The translations under genes were made by a program, and so were the position numbers. A stretch of DNA of 15,027 bases from Cellvibrio sp. (GTDB lineage Bacteria > Pseudomonadota > Gammaproteobacteria > Pseudomonadales > Cellvibrionaceae): NCBI GenBank assembly GCA_021323495.1, contig JAJQJO010000160.1, positions 1 through 15,027 of the forward strand, given 5' to 3'. Positions 8,273 to 15,027 of the stretch are shown one piece after another; position 1 is the stretch's first letter; each line of letters starts with the position of its first letter. The notes below the pieces were generated by a model. The model was not told the DNA's origin. It saw nothing but the letters and a program-made list of their open reading frames with translations, and made no database searches.

Positions 8273-9541
8273 GTGCTGGAAAATCGCCGCTTTATCGTTA
8301 TTGATACTGGAGGGATCAGCGGTGAAGAAGAGGGTATTGATAGCATGATGGCAGGTCAGTCGCTTCTGGCAATCCAGGAGGCCGACATAGTGCTGTTTAT
8401 TGTGGATAGTCGGGCGGGCCTGAATTCTGCCGATGAAATGATTGCCAAGCATTTGCGCGTGAACAATAAAAAAACTTATGTTGTCGCCAATAAGATCGAT
8501 GGGATGGATCCCGATATCGCATTGGCACCCTTCTATGAGCTGGGTCTGGGTGAGGTTCACCCCACGACTGCCAGCCATGGTCGCGGTGTTAGATCTTTGA
8601 TGGAAGAGGTGCTGGCAGATATTCCCGAGCTGCCTGAAGACTATCAACCAGAGGAAGCAACAGGGATAAAAATCGCGATTGTTGGACGTCCTAATGTAGG
8701 TAAATCAACATTGGTTAATCGGTTGCTAGGCGAAGAGCGGGTAGTGGTTTACGACGAGCCGGGAACCACGCGCGATAGTACTTATATCAATTACACCCGC
8801 TTTGATAAGCCTTATACGTTGATTGATACCGCTGGAGTGCGCCGCCGCAAAAATATTGATCTGATGGTGGAAAAGTTTTCTATCGTCAAGACCATGCAGG
8901 CCATTGCTGATGCTAATGTTGTGGTGTTGGTAATGGATGCCAGCGAAGGTGTGGTGGAGCAAGATCTGCATTTGATGGGAACAACCATCGAAGCCGGGCG
9001 CGCGCTGGTGATTGCATTGAATAAATGGGATGGCTTGGACGATGCGCACAAGCAATATGTCAAAAGTGAAATCGAGCGGCGTCTACGCTTCGTAGATTTT
9101 GCCACCATCCATTTTATATCGGCCTTGCATGGTACTGGCGTAGGTAATTTGTATAAGTCTATCGAGCTTGCCTTTCAATCGGCCACGGATAAATTCAGTA
9201 CTAACTTCCTTACCCGCATCCTGCAAGATGCTGTGCGCGAGCATCAGCCTCCTATGATTCAGGGGCGCCGCATCAAACTGCGTTACGCCCATCCCGGAGG
9301 ACATAACCCACCTATTATTGTCATCCATGGCAACCAAACCAATGATGTTCCCAGTCACTACACCAAATATTTGGAAAAAACCTTCCGGCGCGTGCTCGAT
9401 TTACATGGCACGCCAATAAGGATTGAATATCGCAACAATGAAAACCCTTATACCGAGCGAAAAAGTAAAATGACCCAGCGCCAACTGATCGAAATGCGGC
9501 GTAAAGCAGAGCGCGATAAAAACCGTAATAAACCCAAATAA
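8273..9541 (+). CDS. der: GTPase Der (EngA), 5'-truncated, lacking Walker A of domain 1
   Basis: Der is a double-GTPase required for assembly of the 50S ribosomal subunit. Normal proteins have about 465-495 residues; here the open frame gives 422 from a GTG at 8273. In-frame homology (RKYGEG) reaches back to 8255, then TAA lies at 8249-8251. The first ~40 residues, including domain 1 Walker A (GRPNVGKS) and the G2 region, are missing. Still present are G3 (DTGG, 11-14) and G4 (NKID, 73-76) of domain 1. Domain 2 is complete, with GRPNVGKS at 138-145, DTAG at 185-188 and NKWD at 250-253, and so is the KH-like C-terminal domain. The GTG has no properly spaced ribosome site, so the true initiation point is unknown. 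It could be a pseudogene, an assembly error, or an unusual single-domain-active form. The family call is certain; functionality is not. Confidence 0.9.
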   Translation: MLENRRFIVIDTGGISGEEEGIDSMMAGQSLLAIQEADIVLFIVDSRAGLNSADEMIAKHLRVNNKKTYVVANKIDGMDPDIALAPFYELGLGEVHPTTASHGRGVRSLMEEVLADIPELPEDYQPEEATGIKIAIVGRPNVGKSTLVNRLLGEERVVVYDEPGTTRDSTYINYTRFDKPYTLIDTAGVRRRKNIDLMVEKFSIVKTMQAIADANVVVLVMDASEGVVEQDLHLMGTTIEAGRALVIALNKWDGLDDAHKQYVKSEIERRLRFVDFATIHFISALHGTGVGNLYKSIELAFQSATDKFSTNFLTRILQDAVREHQPPMIQGRRIKLRYAHPGGHNPPIIVIHGNQTNDVPSHYTKYLEKTFRRVLDLHGTPIRIEYRNNENPYTERKSKMTQRQLIEMRRKAERDKNRNKPK

Positions 9542-9725
9542 AGGTGAGCTTTGCGGTATTATTTTGTTTCCTGTTATGGAGGAGAAAGGAGTGCAAACAG
9601 AACTTAATTACCTAAGCAAGGAGCGCTTTAGTTGCTATGGCTTGCGCTCTGTAAGGTGAAGGAGTAGTGTTACGCGCCTTATCTATCGTCCTTAACCATA
9701 TTTAGCCATAAAGTCCGAGCAGAAG
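9542..9725 (+). other. rssB upstream region
   Basis: This 184-nt gap should hold the promoter of the rssB-rssC pair. It contains three AAGGAG Shine-Dalgarno-like sequences (near 9586, 9619 and 9660) and an inverted repeat GAGCGC (9621-9626) / GCGCTC (9644-9649). It also contains an unsupported 27-codon ORF at 9576-9659. No clear terminator follows der, and no strong sigma-70 promoter is seen. Confidence 0.35.
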
Positions 9726-10925
9726 ATGACACCCGCAAGCCGCAAGCTGCTTATCATCGATGACGATGCCCTTGTCCGCCAGAGTATTGTGACCTATCTG
9801 ACGGATAGTGGCTTTTCTGTCTGTTCTGCTGCAGATGCTACAGCCGCGCTTGAACTCCTTGCCAATCCTGAACATACCTTCCCCGACCTTATTGTTACCG
9901 ACCTGCGCATGCCCAATGGTGATGGTTTACAGCTATTACAAATACTGCATGATCGTCATCCTTCACTGCCAGTTATCGTTATTTCAGGTGCCGGTGTCAT
10001 GAATGACGTTGTCACTGCGTTGCGTTTGGGGGCACGTGACTATCTGATAAAGCCCGTCGTTGACCTGGAGGTATTGGTCCACTCTATTAACACGGTATTG
10101 GATCGGCAGGATCTGGAAGAGGAAAACCAGCGTTATCGTCTCCAGTTGGAAGAAGCTAATCGGGGTTTGAAAGAAAACCTGCGCGTGCTTGAACGCGATC
10201 ATATTGCGGGGCGGCGGGTACAGCGCCGTCTGATGCCATCAGGGTTCACTACAGAAGGAGGTTATATTGCCGCGCATACGATTGTTCCCTCCTTGTTTCT
10301 CAGCGGTGATTTTGTCGATTACGCCCATATTAAAAAACGTTACCTTGCATTTTATTTAGCGGATGTTTCCGGACATGGCGCCTCTTCAGCCTTTGTCACT
10401 ATCTGGCTTAAGCATCTGGTGAGCCGTATGGTGCGGGAAGAGGGGCTGTTTGGCGACGAAAACTCCTTTGGGCAAGGTGCAGATCTAATGTTGCGGCAGA
10501 TCAACCGGGAGTTACACGAAACGCGCCTAAGCCATCACCTGACCTTATTTGTTGGAGTGATAGATACCACCACTCATCAAATGCATTACGTGGTGGCGGG
10601 GCATTTGCCTATGCCGATCTTACTTACTGACGCAGGTGCAGAATATTTGACCGGGCGTGGCAAACCGGTGGGAATTTTTAAAGAAGTTAACTGGGAAATT
10701 TATGAACGCCAGTTACCTGAAAAATTTGCCCTGGTCTGTTTTTCTGATGGCGTACTGGAAACCTTGCCCCAGACAGAGCTGCAAGACAAAGAAGCACATT
10801 TATTAAAACTAATTGCTTCAAGCAGTGGCACTTTGGATTCTGTCTGTAATACTTTAGTTATAAAGGAAATTCGCGATAACCCGGATGACATTGCAGTCTT
10901 GTCCATCGCTCGAGGTGTTAGTTGA
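9726..10925 (+). CDS. rssB: RssB-like response regulator with PP2C/SpoIIE-type phosphatase domain
   Basis: The protein has an N-terminal receiver domain (about 6-123) with acidic pocket D12-D14, phosphoacceptor D59 and K109. A coiled-coil linker follows (about 128-168), then a PP2C-type serine phosphatase (about 180-396). Metal-binding acidic residues appear intact: D195 (SGDF), D213 (ADVSGHG), D341 (SDG) and D387/D388 (PDDI). E. coli RssB, the ClpXP adaptor for RpoS, has a degenerate phosphatase domain, whereas Pseudomonas RssB keeps these residues. Overall similarity and the neighbouring rssC and tal genes match Pseudomonas (PA2798-PA2797-PA2796, from memory). The likely role is to dephosphorylate the partner STAS protein and influence RpoS turnover; this is inferred. 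The stop overlaps the next ATG by 1 nt. HsbR-type regulators are the main alternative. Confidence 0.85.
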   Translation: MTPASRKLLIIDDDALVRQSIVTYLTDSGFSVCSAADATAALELLANPEHTFPDLIVTDLRMPNGDGLQLLQILHDRHPSLPVIVISGAGVMNDVVTALRLGARDYLIKPVVDLEVLVHSINTVLDRQDLEEENQRYRLQLEEANRGLKENLRVLERDHIAGRRVQRRLMPSGFTTEGGYIAAHTIVPSLFLSGDFVDYAHIKKRYLAFYLADVSGHGASSAFVTIWLKHLVSRMVREEGLFGDENSFGQGADLMLRQINRELHETRLSHHLTLFVGVIDTTTHQMHYVVAGHLPMPILLTDAGAEYLTGRGKPVGIFKEVNWEIYERQLPEKFALVCFSDGVLETLPQTELQDKEAHLLKLIASSSGTLDSVCNTLVIKEIRDNPDDIAVLSIARGVS

Positions 10926-11407
10926 TGAAAGCCGGCCAAATTTTAGTTGCTGACCACAATGGGGTTTATGTAATCAAAATGGTAGGTGATGTGCGCCTGA
11001 CGTTATGCATTTCTTTCGATCAATTTATTGATGCTATGTTCAAAAGCGAGAATTTTACATCAGTATTATTTGATCTCTCTGATGCAGAGGCTATTGATAG
11101 CACCACGTTGGGTTTGATGGCGAAAATTTCCATTCTTGGGCAGGATCGACGTGGCATCGTGCCGGTTATTCTGGCGAGCAATCCCAGCATTCAACGAATA
11201 TTACAAACGATGGGATTTGGTGATATTTTTACGATTATTGATAAGCTTGATGCACCTGTACTCGCGCAACAGCCACTCAATTGTATAAATTGTGACGAAC
11301 AGGAAGTAAAAGAAAAAGTGCTGGAAGCGCACAAAATTTTGATGGGATTAAATGCTAATAACGCCGATACCTTCCGCAACCTGGTCAATATGTTGGAAAG
11401 TTGTTGA
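10925..11407 (+). CDS. rssC: STAS-domain anti-sigma factor antagonist, RssC-like
   Basis: This 160-residue protein has a STAS domain (about 3-108) typical of anti-anti-sigma factors whose phosphorylation state switches binding partners. The segment AIDSTTLGLM matches the phosphorylation loop of SpoIIAA/RsbV, with S59 the expected phosphosite. Residues 109-160 form a family-like C-terminal helical extension containing a C120-x-x-C123 pair and ending in cysteine. ATG at 10925 overlaps the rssB stop (TGATG), so the two are coupled. A TTG at 10922 is in frame but less likely. The overlap with a PP2C regulator strongly suggests it is that phosphatase's substrate. No anti-sigma kinase is encoded in the window. 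It converges on the TerB-like gene with a 15-nt gap and no evident terminator. Confidence 0.82.
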   Translation: MKAGQILVADHNGVYVIKMVGDVRLTLCISFDQFIDAMFKSENFTSVLFDLSDAEAIDSTTLGLMAKISILGQDRRGIVPVILASNPSIQRILQTMGFGDIFTIIDKLDAPVLAQQPLNCINCDEQEVKEKVLEAHKILMGLNANNADTFRNLVNMLESC

Positions 11408-11422
11408 TCTGCCCTCCGCTCC

Positions 11423-11896
11423 TTAATTATCTGTGTTCAATAACCTCGCTTTTACCACACTTTTTGCGCGAATAAATTCGGTGTGGGGGACATAAATCAA
11501 GTCGGCCACTTTGCGAATAATATAATCTTCGTATTTATTCAGGTCGCCATCAGCATAGGCCATCTCCCACATGGCTTTCATTAGCCTGAATTTTTCTTCC
11601 GTGGTGCAATATTGGTTTATCAGCTGTGTAAACTGATGTAGCGAAGTAGCATGATTTGTTTCATTTTTGGCAAGGTTAATCAGCTCCGCTAATTCATCCC
11701 GTGACAAAGAAAATTTACGTTCAAGAATAACACCAAGATTACTTAACTCTGTCTCGGAAAACTGGTGGTCAGCGATTGCTACTTCGATAAGCAAAGCAGC
11801 AACCGCCAATTGCTTTTGGTGATCCGATAAAACAGGGGAGGCGCCACTTGCAGGCTGCAGGTGGCGCTCGATAAAGCGCGAAAGTTTATTGAGCAC
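11423..11896 (-). CDS. TerB-like domain protein (COG4103 type), function unknown
   Basis: The 157-residue product is all-helical with two related acidic motifs. One is LLIEVAIADHQFSETEL at about 36-52 and the other MWEMAYADGDLNKYEDYII at about 108-126, a pattern I recognise from TerB/DUF533 and the N-terminal region of the DjlA co-chaperone. These motifs have been linked to metal binding in TerB, but the function of this subfamily is unknown, and nothing here points to tellurite resistance. It starts with GTG at 11896 and overlaps the 3' end of tal by 11 nt. No strong ribosome site is seen, so translation is probably coupled to tal. It has no signal peptide or membrane segment. Confidence 0.75.
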   Translation of the reverse strand: MLNKLSRFIERHLQPASGASPVLSDHQKQLAVAALLIEVAIADHQFSETELSNLGVILERKFSLSRDELAELINLAKNETNHATSLHQFTQLINQYCTTEEKFRLMKAMWEMAYADGDLNKYEDYIIRKVADLIYVPHTEFIRAKSVVKARLLNTDN

Positions 11897-12842
11897 GGGT
11901 TTTTAACAAATTCTCAAGATTGATTTGGTCTTTCACAAAACCACGAATTCCTTCAGCCAGTTTCTCAGTCGCCATCGCATCCTGGTTAACGCCAAATCGA
12001 AAGCTTGTTTCTGTCTCAATTCGTTTGGCGATCGCTTCGCCAGTGCGGTCAGGTGAAAGTGCGCGTGTGAGCTCGCTTTTATCCTGATCCAACTCTTGCA
12101 AAAGTTGTGGGCTGATGGTCAAACGGTCGCAACCAGCCAAAGCCTCGATTTCACCTATATTGCGGAAGCTTGCACCCATCACAACAGTTTTGTAACCATT
12201 TTGTTTGTAGTAATTATAGATATGACGTACCGATACAACACCTGGATCTTCTTCAGCGGTGTATTCTTTTTTGTCCGTGTTGGCTTTGTACCAATCAAGG
12301 ATGCGACCAACAAACGGTGATATTAAAAAAACGCCAGCGTCAGCACAGGCGGCGGCCTGGTTAAAACCAAACAGCAGCGTCAGGTTGCAATTGATGCCCT
12401 CTTTTTCCAGCACCTCTGCAGCGCGAATACCTTCCCAAGTGGAAGCCAGTTTGATTAATACGCGCGATTTATCAACACCACCTTTTTCATAAAGGTTAAT
12501 TAATTCGTGGGCTTTAGCGATAGAGGCTTTGGTGTCGAACGATAAGCGCGCATCCACTTCTGTTGATATGCGACCGGGAACAATTTTTAAAATCTCCAAA
12601 CCAATACCTACGGCCAAATGATCGCAAGCGGCACTTAATTGTTGTGCGCTGTTGGCGATGCTTTTGCTGGCATTGAGCGATGCGTTGAGCAAATCCTGAT
12701 ATTGCGGCATTTGGGCAGCCTTATATACCAGCGATGGATTGGTAGTTGCATCCACAGGTTTATAAAGACGGATGGCTTCGATGTCGCCGGTATCGGCAAC
12801 AACATCGGTAAATTTTTTCAGTTGTTCAAGTTTACTAGTCAC
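11886..12842 (-). CDS. tal: Transaldolase
   Basis: This enzyme of the non-oxidative pentose phosphate pathway moves a dihydroxyacetone unit between sugar phosphates through a lysine Schiff base. The 318-residue length fits the TalB class. The catalytic lysine is K131 in VLIKLASTWEG. Other active-site residues include D17, N35 (DATTNPSL) and E95 (ISTEVDAR), close to E. coli TalB numbering. The start is GTG at 12842, with AGGA about 8 nt upstream on the minus strand. A separate promoter lies just upstream. The 3' end overlaps the TerB-like gene, and dusA lies 133 nt upstream. In Pseudomonas, tal is likewise next to rssB/rssC and dusA. Confidence 0.96.
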   Translation of the reverse strand: MTSKLEQLKKFTDVVADTGDIEAIRLYKPVDATTNPSLVYKAAQMPQYQDLLNASLNASKSIANSAQQLSAACDHLAVGIGLEILKIVPGRISTEVDARLSFDTKASIAKAHELINLYEKGGVDKSRVLIKLASTWEGIRAAEVLEKEGINCNLTLLFGFNQAAACADAGVFLISPFVGRILDWYKANTDKKEYTAEEDPGVVSVRHIYNYYKQNGYKTVVMGASFRNIGEIEALAGCDRLTISPQLLQELDQDKSELTRALSPDRTGEAIAKRIETETSFRFGVNQDAMATEKLAEGIRGFVKDQINLENLLKTRAQ

Positions 12843-12902
12843 AGTGGTAATCCTATCTCTGAAAGTACAAGTGGTTGATCTTTGTTTATTGCCGTCAGAT
12901 AT

Positions 12903-12930
12903 ATTATAGTCTTAATGACTTTATGTTGAA
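12903..12930 (-). promoter_or_regulatory. Probable sigma-70 promoter of tal
   Basis: On the minus strand, a perfect -10 box TATAAT (12908-12903) follows a weak -35 TTCAAC (12930-12925) with 16-nt spacing, about 60 nt before the tal GTG. The -10 box is strong and the -35 poor, which suits an activated or moderately used promoter. Confidence 0.5.
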
Positions 12931-12940
12931 AGCAGTCATT
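12914..12940. promoter_or_regulatory. Inverted repeat AATGACT-N13-AGTCATT over the tal -35 box
   Basis: AATGACT at 12914-12920 and AGTCATT at 12934-12940 are perfect 7-bp arms separated by 13 nt, centred on the tal -35 box. A further AGTC at 12908-12911 pairs with the GACT of the left arm. The pattern suggests a dimeric regulator site. Alternatively, the T-run following on the plus strand could make it a weak AT-rich terminator, but no plus-strand gene needs one here. Confidence 0.4.
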
Positions 12941-12975
12941 TTTTATAAGCTGATAATTCGATAGCGTCGAAGGCC

Positions 12976-13992
12976 TTAAGCATTTGCGACCCCAGCTGTA
13001 TTTGCTAATGGTAACCCATTTAATGTCGCAAGGGCGCGTTCCAGTACTTCAATTCCTGCGCCCGGTTTATGGGCTTGCTCACTAATAACCCGACGAAATT
13101 GGCGCGCGCCAGGTAATCCTTGATAGAGCCCTAGAATATGGCGCGTCAGATGATTTAGGCGGGCCCCTTTAGCCAACTCATGCACGCAATACACCATAAA
13201 CTCTTGTATTACCTGTTCGCGGCTCACGATAGGGCTATCTATGCCATATATCTGTTGGTCAACCTGTGCGAGTAGATAAGGGTTGCTGTAGGCCTCGCGA
13301 CCAATCATAACCCCATCAACATGACCTAGAAGGCTTTTGCTCTGTTCGATAGTTGTGATGCCGCCATTGATGATAATGTTCAAGTGCGGAAAATCCTGTT
13401 TCAGTTGGTATACCTTATCGTACTGCAGCGGTGGAACTTCACGATTTTCCTTGGGACTCAAGCCTTTAAGCCACGCTTTGCGTGCATGTACGATAAAAGT
13501 GTGGCAGCCAGTTTCAGCGACAATGCTGACAAATTTGACCAATCCCTCATAGTCATCCATGTCGTCAATTCCGATACGATGTTTTACCGTTACCGGAATT
13601 TTCACCGCATTCTGCATAGCGGCGATACAGTCTGCAACAAGTCCCGGTTCGGCCATTAAACATGCACCGATCATACCGTTCTGTACCCGGTCACTTGGGC
13701 AGCCGCAGTTAAGATTAACTTCGTCGTAACCCCAATCTTCTGCGATACGTGCACATTCAGCCAGCGCAATCGGGTCGCTGCCACCTAATTGCAGCGCTAG
13801 TGGATGCTCGCAAGCGTTGTAATCCAGAAAGCGGGATTTATCCCCATGTAACAGTGCCCCGGTGGTGACCATCTCGGTGTAAAGCACCGCTTTTTTGGTT
13901 AGCAAACGCCAAAACGTGCGGCAATCGGAAGTCGACCACTCCATCATAGGAGCAAGCGTGAAGCGGCGATTAAGGGAGTGGATTGAAGTCAT
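12976..13992 (-). CDS. dusA: tRNA-dihydrouridine(20/20a) synthase DusA
   Basis: DusA reduces uridine to dihydrouridine at positions 20/20a of the tRNA D-loop using FMN and NADPH. The 338-residue product from ATG at 13992 (MTSIHSLNRRFTLAPMMEWS) has a TIM-barrel with catalytic C98 in NCGCPSDRVQNG, the DusA-specific stretch HARKAWLKGLSPKENRE, and the FMN phosphate-binding INGGI and GVMIGREAY segments. A C-terminal helical domain follows. The frame is open upstream to an ATG at 14082, but the extra 30 residues are unlike the family and would take up most of the divergent intergenic region. No strong ribosome site marks either start. It is transcribed away from moaC and toward tal. Confidence 0.93.
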   Translation of the reverse strand: MTSIHSLNRRFTLAPMMEWSTSDCRTFWRLLTKKAVLYTEMVTTGALLHGDKSRFLDYNACEHPLALQLGGSDPIALAECARIAEDWGYDEVNLNCGCPSDRVQNGMIGACLMAEPGLVADCIAAMQNAVKIPVTVKHRIGIDDMDDYEGLVKFVSIVAETGCHTFIVHARKAWLKGLSPKENREVPPLQYDKVYQLKQDFPHLNIIINGGITTIEQSKSLLGHVDGVMIGREAYSNPYLLAQVDQQIYGIDSPIVSREQVIQEFMVYCVHELAKGARLNHLTRHILGLYQGLPGARQFRRVISEQAHKPGAGIEVLERALATLNGLPLANTAGVANA

Positions 13993-14065
13993 TGCGCTGT
14001 GGAATTCTGCTGCGAGGGAAATAAAAAGTGCGGCCTTGGCCGACAGGTGTTTTATGATAACGACA

Positions 14066-14088
14066 TTTACCCCTTGCTGCACGGTAAA
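14066..14088. promoter_or_regulatory. Inverted repeat TTTACC-N11-GGTAAA between dusA and moaC
   Basis: Perfect 6-bp arms at 14066-14071 and 14083-14088 lie in the 126-nt divergent region. This could be an operator for either gene, but the arms are short and chance is possible. No convincing promoter was found for dusA or moaC, and no molybdenum-cofactor riboswitch fold is evident. Confidence 0.3.
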
Positions 14089-14118
14089 GTGTGGCTCATT
14101 GCATAGGATGAGTTATTT

Positions 14119-14604
14119 ATGCCGCTAACCCACATAGATTCCCACGGGCACGCCAGTATGGTCGATGTCTCTGAAAAGCCTGCCAGCGTGCGTGAGGCAC
14201 GCGCCTGTGCGCGAGTATTGATGAAACCGGAAACCCTGGAGCAAATCAAAGCAAATAGTCTTAAGAAGGGTGATGTATTGGCAGTCGCGCGTATCGCCGG
14301 CATCCAGGCGGCAAAAAAATGTGCTGATTTAATTCCGCTTTGCCATCCATTGGCCTTAAGTAAGGTCGCAGTAGATTTTGCTATTGATGATCAGCAATCG
14401 TCTGTAGAAATTACCAGCTATTGCAAGCTTACAGGACAAACCGGTGTAGAGATGGAGGCGCTTACCGCGGCGAGTATCGCGGCCTTGACTATTTACGATA
14501 TGTGTAAGGCAGTTGATATGGAAATGGTGATTGAGCAGGTTTGTTTGCTGGAAAAATCCGGTGGTCGGCGTGGGCACTATCTTAGAGGGGAAGATAAACA
14601 ATGA
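14119..14604 (+). CDS. moaC: Cyclic pyranopterin monophosphate synthase MoaC
   Basis: MoaC converts the MoaA product (3',8-cyclo-GTP) into cyclic pyranopterin monophosphate, the first stable intermediate of molybdenum cofactor synthesis. The 161-residue protein keeps the family motifs KKCADLIPLCHPLALSKV (about 66-83, with H76), EMEALTAAS (about 111-119), YDMCKAVDM (about 126-134, with catalytic D127 and K130) and the C-terminal KSGGRRGHY. Residues are offset by one from E. coli MoaC. ATG at 14119 follows AGGATGAG with suitable spacing. Its stop overlaps the moaD start in ATGA, marking a moaCDE operon. moaA is not in this window. Confidence 0.97.
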   Translation: MPLTHIDSHGHASMVDVSEKPASVREARACARVLMKPETLEQIKANSLKKGDVLAVARIAGIQAAKKCADLIPLCHPLALSKVAVDFAIDDQQSSVEITSYCKLTGQTGVEMEALTAASIAALTIYDMCKAVDMEMVIEQVCLLEKSGGRRGHYLRGEDKQ

Positions 14605-14849
14605 TCCGGGTTTTGTTTTTTGCGCAATTACGCGAACAATTAGGCACTGCCGAACTGCAAATAGCGGCTGAAAATATTAGCAGTGTTGCAGCGCTCAAAG
14701 AATCTCTTGTAACCACAAATTTTGAATGGGCGCAATTTCTCTCGAATAATAAATTGCTCGTTGCGGTAAATCACGAATATGTCAAAGGGGATGTGGTAAT
14801 TAAATCAGGCGACGAAGTTGCCTTTTTTCCACCGGTGACCGGAGGTTGA
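14601..14849 (+). CDS. moaD: Molybdopterin synthase small subunit MoaD
   Basis: MoaD is the ubiquitin-like sulfur carrier of molybdopterin synthase. The 82-residue length fits, and the protein ends in PPVTGG; the C-terminal Gly-Gly is adenylated by MoeB and converted to a thiocarboxylate that donates sulfur. The N-terminus IRVLFFAQLREQLG is typical. It overlaps moaC by 4 nt and is followed by moaE after 1 nt, so the two synthase subunits are probably produced together. Confidence 0.95.
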   Translation: MIRVLFFAQLREQLGTAELQIAAENISSVAALKESLVTTNFEWAQFLSNNKLLVAVNHEYVKGDVVIKSGDEVAFFPPVTGG

Positions 14850-14850
14850 T

Positions 14851-15027
14851 ATGTCTTTTTCGATTGCTGTTCAAACCCGGGACTTTGATGTGGGCGCCGA
14901 ATATACGAAGTTAATTGCAGGCGACACCGCTGCAGGCGCAGTCGTGTTCTTTGTCGGTAGGGTGCGCGACACGAATCAGAGACTGGATATAAAAAGCATG
15001 TCACTCGAGCACTATCCGGGCATGACA
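14851..15027 (+). CDS. moaE: Molybdopterin synthase large subunit MoaE (3' end outside window)
   Basis: This is the first 59 codons of MoaE, the catalytic subunit that converts cyclic pyranopterin monophosphate to molybdopterin using sulfur from MoaD. The segments GAVVFFVGRVRDTN and SLEHYPGMT are characteristic of the family N-terminal half; full MoaE proteins have about 150 residues. The ATG at 14851 follows GGAGG at 14841-14845 and comes 1 nt after the moaD stop. The frame remains open at the window end, so this is a cut at the edge rather than a truncation. Confidence 0.93.
   Translation, partial: MSFSIAVQTRDFDVGAEYTKLIAGDTAAGAVVFFVGRVRDTNQRLDIKSMSLEHYPGMT

Noticed and set aside
9637..9652. 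Possible sigma-54 promoter before rssB (TGG...GT)
   Set aside because: The -12 element is GT rather than GC and the -24 element matches poorly.
9576..9659. 27-codon ORF upstream of rssB
   Set aside because: No ribosome site before the ATG, no recognisable sequence; noted only within the leader region.
13993..14082. N-terminal extension of dusA by 30 residues
   Set aside because: Not seen in DusA proteins as I know them; it would run through the divergent promoter region.

Overview
The window reads as an ordinary chromosomal segment of a gammaproteobacterium of the Pseudomonas/Cellvibrio type. Two gene orders support this: ndk-rlmN-pilW-rodZ-ispG-hisS-yfgM-bamB-der, and rssB-rssC next to tal and dusA. 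The protein sequences resemble Pseudomonas homologues. Cellvibrio or a close relative is my best guess, from recall rather than from a search. I see no insertion sequences, phage genes, CRISPR arrays, tRNAs or rRNAs.

Layout. (1) 1-154: a rho-independent terminator for an unseen upstream gene, then the ndk leader. (2) 155-8088, plus strand: eight closely spaced genes covering nucleotide balance (ndk), 23S rRNA/tRNA methylation (rlmN), type IV pilus assembly (pilW/pilF), cell shape (rodZ), isoprenoid synthesis (ispG), histidyl-tRNA charging (hisS), and envelope protein handling (yfgM, bamB). (3) 8112-8174: a two-tier terminator after bamB. (4) 8255-9541: the ribosome-assembly GTPase gene der, which lacks its first ~40 codons. 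(5) 9726-11407, plus strand: a response-regulator phosphatase and a STAS protein, an RssB/RssC-like pair probably controlling RpoS. (6) 14.0-11.4 kb, minus strand: dusA, tal and a TerB-like gene. The tal gene has its own promoter, with an inverted repeat over the -35 box. (7) 14119 to the end, plus strand: moaC-moaD-moaE for molybdenum cofactor synthesis, moaE being cut by the window edge.

The main anomaly is der. Its sequence matches the family back to the conserved RKYG segment, then meets a stop. The Walker A motif of GTPase domain 1 and the normal start are missing. Just upstream lies what looks like the first few codons of the gene, in another frame, as if about 105-110 bases had been lost. 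Der is essential in well-studied bacteria, so this is either an assembly error, a recent deletion covered by another copy, or a genuine oddity. I did not find an undescribed biological system. The other points of interest are regulatory: the tal promoter repeat, the rssB leader and small hairpins.
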